From positions 2,253,001-2,317,000 of the forward strand of contig NC_089035.1 of NCBI RefSeq assembly GCF_034140825.1: 64,000 bases of DNA. The letters are read 5' to 3'. Positions 49,741-57,364 of the stretch are shown one piece after another; the stretch's first letter is position 1; each line of letters opens with the position of its first letter. A program made the position numbers and the translations under genes. Source of the DNA: Oryza sativa Japonica Group. Taxonomy: Eukaryota; Streptophyta; Magnoliopsida; Poales; Poaceae. Under the pieces are notes generated by a model. The model ran no database searches. It saw only the letters and a list, made by a program, of their open reading frames with translations, and had not been told where the DNA came from.

Positions 49741-49871
49741 TCCTAGCTGGAGAGAATCCAGCGATACACGCATGTCTTCTTCTTCAGCTCGGTCTTGGTT
49801 GCCGACCTCATTTGCAGATTTCTGCACATGAGGCATCTCTCTCTCGAAGTATCGTGTTTTGATTTGGGCAG
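49741..49871 (+). promoter_or_regulatory. Candidate 5' UTR exon of the NPF gene
   Basis: The stretch ends gatttgggcag followed by donor gtatgagc, and is CT-rich like a leader exon. It could be spliced to the acceptor tttgcag at 50800-50806, which lies 43 bp before the NPF start codon. This is the nearer of two candidate first exons. Confidence 0.45.
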
Positions 49872-49986
49872 GTATGAGCAAAGGTCCCTCATTTCTTCCT
49901 CTTTTCTAAATCCTTGAGGAGAGCAGTGTGATTTAAGGTTTCAGATGCCTTGAATCCGCTGTGATTTGTCTGAATTTTTGTTAGTT

Positions 49987-50103
49987 AATTGATGCCCAAT
50001 TTGTTGGCTGAGATTGCCCCTGGACACCAACTAGGGAGCTATTGCTTTAATTGATGCCCATTTGCTGGCTGAGGTTGCCTCTGAACACCAGCTGTTGCTT
50101 TAG
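49987..50103. repeat. Diverged ~62-bp tandem duplication upstream of NPF
   Basis: Two adjacent units start aattgatgccca at 49987 and 50049 and run through ggctgag-ttgcc, caccag/caact and ttgcttta. They differ by several substitutions and a gap. Confidence 0.75.
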
Positions 50104-50643
50104 TTTGTTAGGGGAAATGTTGCTTTAGTGTCTGAAATGTTTAGTCTTGGCCTCTTGGGGTAAATTAATATTTCAGCTTAAAATTAAGATTTCAGCTATT
50201 GCAATTTGCAAGGAGATATATTCTTTGATAAATATATATCTTGGCATTTCTGCTAGATAATGCTGACGCGTGCCTCTTCTAAGAAACTTGCAGTGTTCTG
50301 CAAACTGAGAGTCTGAGATAAGCTGATAACTCATCTAGTAATTGTTGTTCTGAAGCAAAGGGAAATACTTTCTTTACTGTTCATAAGCTCTCAGTAACTT
50401 AATCTGAGGAAGCAGGTTTAACCAACCACTGACATCTTATTAATTGCTAGTGCTAGAGATTTGCAAAGTTTCAGATAACAAAAGTGAGCAATTGATACTA
50501 CCCTCCTCCACTAAAGCTACTTTTTATACCAGTTTATTCTGTATCTAAAATATCTGAACTTCAGTTGACTGGATTCGATTTAGTAACGAGCTCAGGTAGC
50601 TTTCTGAACCAACCTAACTCCTGTATTTCTACTCTGAATTTCT

Positions 50644-50733
50644 GATGGATTACAACTATTCCTAATTATTCATTGGTCGTAGTAGTCAGATGGATTACAA
50701 CTATTCCTAATTATTCATTGGTCGTAGTAGTCT
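50644..50733. repeat. Perfect 45-bp tandem duplication upstream of NPF
   Basis: Two abutting copies start gatggattacaactattcc at 50644 and 50689 and end tcgtagtagtc. They lie about 120 bp before the NPF start codon, in the putative leader intron. Near-perfect identity implies a recent event. Confidence 0.9.
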
Positions 50734-50849
50734 TTCGTCAGAAGATATATATCTGTACATAACCCAATATCTTCCTCATCAGAGACAGTCGTTGCAAACT
50801 TTGCAGGTAGCCAGCCACTGTGAGAGTGTGAGCTGAGGTGAGCATCGCC

Positions 50850-52777
50850 ATGGGAGAGGTTGCAGAAGACATCTACACCCAAGATGGCACCGTGGACGTC
50901 AAGGGCAACCCGGCCACCAAGAAGAACACCGGCAACTGGCGTGCCTGCCCCTACATCCTCGGTAAGTAACAACATCTTCCTCGTCGATTGCCAAGCTTGT
51001 TCGTCTCCATTGATGGTGAGATATAAGCGAGTGAAGTGACTGATGTTTGCAATGGTTTGATCAGCTAACGAGTGCTGCGAGAGGCTGGCCTACTATGGCA
51101 TGAGCACCAACCTCGTGAACTACATGAAGACGCGGCTCGGGCAGGAGAGCGCCATTGCCGCCAACAATGTCACCAACTGGTCGGGGACTTGCTACATCAC
51201 CCCCCTTCTCGGTGCCTTCTTGGCTGATGCCTACATGGGCAGGTTCTGGACCATTGCCAGCTTCATGATCATCTACATCCTGGTAACTAATCGTCTTGGA
51301 TTTCAGTTTCTGATTGCTATGATCGATGGTGTGATCGAAGAGAGAGATGTTTTGATGGTTGCAGGGTTTGGCGTTGCTGACAATGGCGTCGTCGGTGAAG
51401 GGGCTGGTGCCGGCGTGCGACGGAGGAGCGTGTCACCCGACGGAGGCGCAGACGGGGGTGGTGTTCTTGGCGCTGTACCTGATAGCGCTGGGCACCGGCG
51501 GGATCAAGCCGTGCGTGTCGTCGTTTGGCGCGGACCAGTTCGACGAGAACGACGAGGGGGAGAAGCGGAGCAAGAGCAGCTTCTTCAACTGGTTCTACTT
51601 CTCCATCAACATCGGCGCGCTGGTGGCGTCGTCGGTGCTGGTGTACGTGCAGACGCACGTCGGGTGGGGGTGGGGGTTCGGCATCCCGGCCGTCGTCATG
51701 GCCGTCGCCGTCGCCAGCTTCTTCGTCGGCACGCCGCTGTACAGGCACCAGCGGCCCGGGGGCAGCCCGCTGACGAGGATCGCGCAGGTGCTCGTCGCGT
51801 CGGCGAGGAAGTGGGGCGTCGAGGTCCCCGCCGACGGGTCGCGGCTGCACGAGACGCTCGACAGGGAGTCCGGCATCGAGGGCAGCCGCAAGCTGGAGCA
51901 CACCGGGCAGTTCGCGTGCCTCGACAGGGCGGCGGTGGAGACGCCGGAGGACAGGTCGGCGGCGAACGCGTCGGCGTGGCGGCTGTGCACGGTGACGCAG
52001 GTGGAGGAGCTGAAGAGCGTGGTGCGGCTGCTGCCGATCTGGGCGAGCGGGATCGTGTTCGCGACGGTGTACGGGCAGATGAGCACCATGTTCGTCCTCC
52101 AGGGGAACACGCTCGACGCCAGCATGGGGCCGCACTTCTCCATCCCGGCGGCGTCGCTCTCCATCTTCGACACCCTCAGCGTCATCGTCTGGGTGCCGGT
52201 GTACGACCGCCTCATCGTGCCGGCGGTGCGCGCCGTGACGGGGCGCCCACGCGGGTTCACCCAGCTGCAGCGGATGGGCATCGGCCTCGTCATCTCCGTC
52301 TTCTCCATGCTCGCCGCCGGCGTGCTCGACGTCGTCAGGCTGCGCGCCATCGCTCGCCACGGGCTCTACGGCGACAAGGACGTCGTGCCCATCTCCATCT
52401 TCTGGCAGGTGCCGCAGTACTTCATCATCGGCGCCGCCGAGGTGTTCACGTTCGTCGGGCAGCTGGAGTTCTTCTACGACCAGGCTCCCGACGCCATGCG
52501 CAGCATGTGCTCGGCGCTGTCGCTCACCACCGTCGCGCTAGGCAACTACCTCAGCACGCTGCTCGTGACCATCGTTACCCATGTCACCACCCGGAACGGC
52601 GCCGTCGGGTGGATCCCGGACAACCTCAACCGCGGCCACCTCGACTACTTCTTCTGGCTGCTCGCCGTGCTCAGCCTCATCAACTTCGGCGTCTACCTCG
52701 TCATCGCCAGCTGGTACACCTACAAGAAGACGGCGGATTCACCGGACGACAAGGCCGAGCACGCCGGAGCAAACTGA
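50850..52777 (+). CDS. Proton-coupled NPF8-type peptide/nitrate transporter (PTR/POT family)
   Basis: The predicted 580-aa protein is a plasma- or endo-membrane transporter of the NPF (NRT1/PTR) family, subgroup 8 by resemblance to Arabidopsis PTR1/PTR5 di/tripeptide carriers. Exons are 50850-50961, 51065-51282 and 51365-52777, totalling 1,743 nt in frame. Visible motifs are [10 protein letters not shown] (the ExxER proton-coupling motif in helix 1), [35 protein letters not shown] (the PTR2 signature region) and [16 protein letters not shown]. The second half starts after a long cytosolic loop (about residues 230-330) and includes [14 protein letters not shown] and [20 protein letters not shown]. 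About 12 hydrophobic segments fit the family. From memory the closest rice gene may be OsPTR7/OsNPF8.1, implicated in dimethylarsenate movement; this is unchecked. The third exon is very GC-rich, and this creates long false frames. Confidence 0.93.
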
Positions 52778-53481
52778 GCCACGAGGTGAAGCTGATTATG
52801 ACATACAAGGGGGAATTGAACTGAATTGTGGCGTGTGAATGTCAGAATGTGTGGGGTTCTAAACAAGTTCTTGGGAGATAAAATGGAAAGGAAATTAGTG
52901 TCGTTTGTGACCTTCAAATATGTTATAGTGTTCATTGCATTATGTCTGGTAGGAAAAAATGAAGAAGAATAGGAGGATATAGTAGTTTAAAAATATAAAT
53001 GTGATGTTTAGTTTTCTAGAAATGCATTGGCCAAAGTTGTTCAAGAAATAAGGTCTTCTGTGGTGGAGTATCTCATAAGTTCATTAGGTTGCAGAAATGC
53101 CATTGTTCAGCAGTCAGAAAGACAGCGATTTATGGGAAGGATGATTAGTATGCACGGTAATCCAGATTAATTATTACGTAATAAAGACTGCAAATTGACC
53201 AGTAGATTAATCCAGGTAATTTCATCTATGCTGTAACTGGCAGTACAATCCAAAGCTGCTGACAAATGTCACCTTAACAATTCTGATATTGGGAAAAGCC
53301 AGTGAGTAGCACACAGAATTCAGGCTTAGATTATTCGCTGGCAATTTTTCAGAAAACTTGTTGCTGGGTTATTATTAGCAGAGTATGCTCAGTATTCAAT
53401 GGTATTTTCTTCGAAAATCGGTAAGGTGGCCTTTCCCCTTTGTGAAGTTCGTTTCAACTTTCAATCATAGTTCTAAACAAT
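52778..53481. other. NPF 3' UTR and spacer up to the MULE
   Basis: AT-rich non-coding sequence with no recognised element. Confidence 0.5.
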
Positions 53482-53491
53482 GTCAGTGCTC
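53482..53491. repeat. Left target-site duplication of the MULE
   Basis: The 10-mer gtcagtgctc occurs here and again, identical, at 61181-61190, directly outside the two terminal inverted repeats. Confidence 0.95.
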
Positions 53492-53905
53492 GAGTTTTTT
53501 TTATTTATAATTTTTTTTATTAAAAGTTTTACAAAAATAATTTTCCATTTTGAAAATTGACGGAAATAGTCGCCTACCGCCCTCTGGGAGGGCGATTTTT
53601 AAAAATCGCCCTCCCAGAGGGCGGCGAAACTGACGTGGCAGACGGCCGTTCGCTCTCGGGCGACGGCCGTCAACGAAATTTGCAGGCGGCCCCCTTGCCG
53701 CCCTCCGCGAGGGCGATTTTCTACTGTGCGGGGGGCCGCCTGCAAATGGGCGGCGAGGGGGGGCATGGAATTTTGCAGGCGGCCCCCTTGCCGCCCTCCG
53801 AGAGGGCGATTTTGTACTGTGCGGGGGGCCGCCTGCAAATGGGCGGCGAGGGGGCATGGAATTTTGCAGGCGGCCCCCTTGCCGCCCTGGGGGAGGGCGA
53901 TTTTT
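53492..53905 (+). repeat. Left terminal inverted repeat of the MULE
   Basis: It runs from gagttttttttatttataa to agggcgatttttgcc. Tandem units begin gcaggcggccccctt at 53682, 53775 and 53866, so units are 93 and 91 bp plus a partial third. A TATA box (tataaa, 53916-53921) follows immediately, placing the transposase promoter at the inner edge of the repeat. Confidence 0.93.
53577..53624. repeat. 48-bp perfect palindrome in the left MULE end
   Basis: The 24 bases beginning ccgccctctgggagggcg are followed immediately by their exact reverse complement, with the centre at ttttt/aaaaa (53600/53601). Each arm itself contains an imperfect self-complementary ccctctgggaggg. Confidence 0.95.
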
Positions 53906-53915
53906 GCCTCCCCCC

Positions 53916-53921
53916 TATAAA
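53916..53921 (+). promoter_or_regulatory. TATA box of the transposase transcript
   Basis: The sequence tataaa lies in ccccctataaagccc, just inside the left terminal repeat. About 125 bp further on is a leader exon with donor cacag|gtatgc at 54047/54048, and acceptor catcag ends at 54352, giving a 305-bp leader intron just before the ATG at 54358. Confidence 0.75.
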
Positions 53922-54357
53922 GCCCAGCCCCTCCCCTGTCAAATTTCATTATATTCACTAAAAATCCAAAAAAACGAAAGAGAGAGAGAGGGGAGGGCAG
54001 CAGAAGGGGAGCGGCGAAGCCCTGCTGGTTCGCTCACTTCATCACAGGTATGCTCCCATACATCTTTTGCATTTGTACTAATATATTACGTTTGAGTACA
54101 TATGTTGCGTTTTAGTTTTAGTTCCATATATTTTAGCAGATCTGTAGCACACAGCACATATGTGTAGATCCAGAGCATAGAATATAATAGTATGAATTGA
54201 GACATAGACAGTAGTGTTAATTGTAAGATGTAGTTTAGTTTGATCTGGAGAATGTAACCTACTTTTAGAAATTTAGAGAACAATATTGTAGAGAATGTAA
54301 CTTAGGGCGTAGTACAGAAATGCGAGGTTAACGCAGTTATTGTTTTCATCAGGCACA

Positions 54358-54444
54358 ATGTCAAGTAAGGTCACATTTCAGATAGTTCACGGTTAAGGAA
54401 ATATTAGATTTGGTCCAGATGGTGTTGATCTGTCAGATTTTGTA
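54358..54444 (+). pseudogene. N-terminal start of transposase frame, interrupted
   Basis: The ATG right after the leader-intron acceptor opens MSSKVTFQIVHG, which looks like the authentic N-terminus of this transposase group, and is closed by TAA at 54394-54396. The same frame then stays open into the main transposase frame (GNIRFGPDGVDLSDFVM). This stop would leave only re-initiation at a downstream ATG such as 54445. Confidence 0.65.
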
Positions 54445-56496
54445 ATGACATCTAAGGGCATCGATAGGCCTGCGGAGAGAACATTTGAGTCAATTTATAG
54501 TTGGTTGTTGAGAGGATTTAGAATAGACCAAGAAGTCTACACAATGTCAGTATCTGTTGTAGTGAGTCGTGCAATAGAAGGTTATTTTTGGGAACTAATG
54601 CCAATGGACAGCACTGCTGCTTGGAGACGGTATGTGGAAATGGCTTTTGAACGGTCATGGCCCCTCGTTATATTTGTGTCGGTACAAGAGAAAGATACAA
54701 ATGTTTCAATGCAAACCGAAGATGTGGAGGGTCCTAGCAATGCAGGGGATGTTGTTGGACCATCGATGCAAAATGAGGAAAATCAACAAAGGGAGGAGCA
54801 GGCCATGGGCATGGCGGATGAGGGGGAGAGAGTCGGTATAATTGTTGATGAAATGGAGAGGGAAGATTCGGATAATGAGCAAGCGGAGGACGACGCATCA
54901 TCCGATGAGGAAGGTGATGTAATGGCCACTGATTGGGCAAATGAGGACTTCTCTGGTCTTGTTTTATCAGAGGGTGATCATGTACCCTGGGAGTATAAGG
55001 AGAACGAGGTAATTGAGGGTGCAAGGTATGCTCATAAGGATGAGATGAAGGAGGCGGTGAAGCATTGGGCAGTTTCATTGCAGAGAGAGTTTAGGGTGGT
55101 CAAGTCAACAAATTATGTGTATGAAGTGAGGTGCATGAAGGAAGAATGTCCGTGGCGTGTCCATGCATATAAGGGTAAATGGAATGATTATTGGAAAGTT
55201 AGCATTGTGACCGAGCACAAGTGCTACTTACAAGGGGTGGAGAAGTATCACCGAAACATCACTTCAGCTTTTGTGGCAAGTGAGATGTACAGCAGTGTTG
55301 TTGGTAACATTGGCTTTGAACCAAAATCAATTATTAGGCACATCGAGAACAAATTCAAGTACACCATAAGCTATGCAAAGGCCTGGAGAGCCAAACAAAA
55401 GATCATTGAGATGAGGTATGGCACATTTGAAGCTTCTTATGATAATTTGCCTCGTTTGTTAGCCACCATTGCCCAGAGGAATAATAATACTTACTATGAC
55501 CTACATACATTTACATCGGTTGAAGATCGAACAAAGAGTGTGCTGCAAAGAGCCTTTTTCTCATTGGGTGCTTGCATCAATGCTTTTGTGCATTGTCGAC
55601 CTGTTCTATGCATAGATGGAACTTTTATGACAGGTAAATACCGAGGTCAGATATTGACAGCAATTGGGTGTGATGGGAACAACCAGGTTCTACCTATGGC
55701 TTTCGCATTTGTAGAGAGTGAGAACACTGAAAGCTGGTACTGGTTCCTAGAGAGAGTGCACATTGCAGTGGTGCGTATGAGGCCCAACGTTTGCCTTATA
55801 CATGATCGTCATGCGGGTATGTTGCGGGCTATTGACTACTTGCAGAACGGTTGGGATGAGAAGGGACTTCCAGCTAAGTGGCCTGATGTTCGGAGTCGGT
55901 GGTGCATGCGTCACATGGGTGCAAATTTCTACAAGCAATTCAAGAACAAGCATCTTATGGATCTCTTTAAGAGGCTCTGTGCACAGAACCAAGAGAAGAA
56001 ATTTAATGAGTTGTGGGACAAGTTGGATGAGTTGACAACGAAGCAAACAGATGAGCAATCTCGCAGACCACAAGTTGAAGGTGACGAGCCTCCCATACCT
56101 CTTGGTGCATTACATGATGACCCACCAACAATGAGAAGGAGGTCAGGTTCGGCCATCAGAAATTTCTCTCAGTGGATTGAGAATGAGCCTAAGGAGAAGT
56201 GGGCTCTATTGTTCGACACCGATGGATCTCGGTATGGCATAATGACAACCAATTTGGCAGAGGTGTACAACTGGGTAATGCGAGGAGTTCGGGTACTTCC
56301 ATTGGTTGCTATTGTTGAATTCATCCTTCACGGCACGCAAGCCTACTTTAGGGATCGATACAAGAAAATTGGTCCGTCCATGGCCGATAACAACATAGTG
56401 TTTGGCAACGTAGTGACAAAGTACATGGAAGATAAAATCAAAAAGGCACGGAGACATAGAGTTGTTGCTCAAGGCACACAAGTGCATCGGTATTAA
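54445..56496 (+). CDS. MuDR-type MULE transposase, main open frame
   Basis: This 683-codon open frame holds the central parts of a Mutator transposase, which cuts and joins DNA at the terminal repeats. An acidic stretch (about residues 85-180, rich in Glu/Asp) precedes a MuDR N-terminal DNA-binding type region (about 195-270) with Cys/His positions in VRCMKEECPWRVHAYK and TEHKC. The catalytic MULE domain follows: first Asp in VLCIDGTFMTGKYRGQ (about residue 390), second Asp in CLIHDRHAGM (about 455), and the probable Glu in TTNLAEVYNW (about 605). The frame ends in TAA at 56494-56496, and the same reading frame reopens at once and contains the C-terminal zinc parts. Thus the catalytic triad is present, but the protein is split. 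Codon use is less GC-rich than the neighbouring PMD gene. Confidence 0.88.
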   Translation: MTSKGIDRPAERTFESIYSWLLRGFRIDQEVYTMSVSVVVSRAIEGYFWELMPMDSTAAWRRYVEMAFERSWPLVIFVSVQEKDTNVSMQTEDVEGPSNAGDVVGPSMQNEENQQREEQAMGMADEGERVGIIVDEMEREDSDNEQAEDDASSDEEGDVMATDWANEDFSGLVLSEGDHVPWEYKENEVIEGARYAHKDEMKEAVKHWAVSLQREFRVVKSTNYVYEVRCMKEECPWRVHAYKGKWNDYWKVSIVTEHKCYLQGVEKYHRNITSAFVASEMYSSVVGNIGFEPKSIIRHIENKFKYTISYAKAWRAKQKIIEMRYGTFEASYDNLPRLLATIAQRNNNTYYDLHTFTSVEDRTKSVLQRAFFSLGACINAFVHCRPVLCIDGTFMTGKYRGQILTAIGCDGNNQVLPMAFAFVESENTESWYWFLERVHIAVVRMRPNVCLIHDRHAGMLRAIDYLQNGWDEKGLPAKWPDVRSRWCMRHMGANFYKQFKNKHLMDLFKRLCAQNQEKKFNELWDKLDELTTKQTDEQSRRPQVEGDEPPIPLGALHDDPPTMRRRSGSAIRNFSQWIENEPKEKWALLFDTDGSRYGIMTTNLAEVYNWVMRGVRVLPLVAIVEFILHGTQAYFRDRYKKIGPSMADNNIVFGNVVTKYMEDKIKKARRHRVVAQGTQVHRY

Positions 56497-56499
56497 ATA

Positions 56500-57069
56500 A
56501 TGTGTGTTGATAGGAGCAGGCGTGGTATCTATCGCAAGCAAGCCGTGCAGGAATGTGTCTTGAAGGCGGATGGTGGATGTACCTGCAGTTGTATGAAGCC
56601 GAAGCTTCATCACCTTCCTTGCTCACACGTTCTTGCTGCTGCCGGTGATTGTGGCATATCTCCCAATGTGTACGTCTCAAATTATTTCAGGAAAGAAGCA
56701 ATCTTTCATACATGGAGTGAGGAGATATATGGGTTCGGGATCTCAGGATCCTACACAACGCTGAGTGCCCAAGTTTTTTATATTCCAGATCCATCTAAGT
56801 TAAGGGTGAAAAAGGGTCGACGCCAAACTAGACGCATCAGAAATGATATGGATGAGTCAGAAGCAGGTGGGAGGACTTTACGCTGCAGCAAGTGTGATCT
56901 GCGCGGCCATACTTACAAGAAATGCCCGAAGAATGCAGAAGTTCCAAGCGGCGCTGATGCTAGTCCATCTGGACAGGCAAGTGATGGTAGGCGACCAACT
57001 GGTGAAGGAACAACAAGCAGGCGCGCAAGGCCAAGGCGTCGTCGCGCAGCAGGCGATTCCATGGTGTAA
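56500..57069 (+). CDS. C-terminal part of MULE transposase: SWIM and CCHC zinc motifs
   Basis: This 189-codon frame continues the transposase in the same phase after the TAA at 56494. It carries a SWIM zinc finger (CTCSCMKPKLHHLPCSHVLA, pattern CxC...CxH) and further on a CCHC zinc knuckle (CSKCDLRGHTYKKC). The tail is basic (RRARPRRRRAA), a likely nuclear localisation or DNA-binding stretch. In related transposases these motifs sit C-terminal to the catalytic core on one polypeptide, so this is best read as the severed end of the same gene, unless it is translated from its own ATG. Confidence 0.82.
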   Translation: MCVDRSRRGIYRKQAVQECVLKADGGCTCSCMKPKLHHLPCSHVLAAAGDCGISPNVYVSNYFRKEAIFHTWSEEIYGFGISGSYTTLSAQVFYIPDPSKLRVKKGRRQTRRIRNDMDESEAGGRTLRCSKCDLRGHTYKKCPKNAEVPSGADASPSGQASDGRRPTGEGTTSRRARPRRRRAAGDSMV

Positions 57070-57364
57070 CAATGCTTTCGATTTAGGAAATAAAATGATG
57101 TAATGAGTGTTCGGACTAAATACTTCTATCGTGTAATTTCAATTCAATCTTGTTGTACTGAGTACCTCCGACTATTGTTGTACTAGTAGTATTGCGAACT
57201 ATTCGGTGTTTGTCTCGTAATGTTATCGTGATGAGTGTTCGGACTAAACACTTTTGTTTGTTTGTACTCTTGTTTAATATGTGTTAGTAATTCGCTTATG
57301 AACATTTATTACTTATGTTGAACTAATTATTTATATGTTTCTGATCAACCTATTTGATGCAGGT
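57070..57364. other. Spacer between transposase and PMD genes
   Basis: AT-rich sequence carrying two copies of gatgagtgttcggactaaa (about 57102 and 57230). It ends with a good splice acceptor (tttgatgcag) two bases before the PMD start codon, implying an upstream leader exon for the PMD transcript that may lie here or further upstream in the transposase region. Confidence 0.55.

Noticed and set aside
51317-52360. 347- and 251-codon minus-strand frames antisense to NPF
   Set aside because: These are shadows caused by strong G/C preference at third positions; they have no domain and an odd composition.
51100-52824. 574-codon plus-strand open frame overlapping the NPF gene
   Set aside because: It follows exon 2 correctly, then runs through intron 2 and continues out of frame in the GC-rich third exon, giving Arg/Ala-rich sequence. 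The spliced frame with clear PTR motifs is the real one.
53501-53961. Proline/Arg/Gly-rich open frames in the left MULE end, and matching ones at 60614-61073
   Set aside because: They are translations of the GC-rich tandem units (repeating PPRRPFAGGPP-like patterns) on both strands, not proteins.
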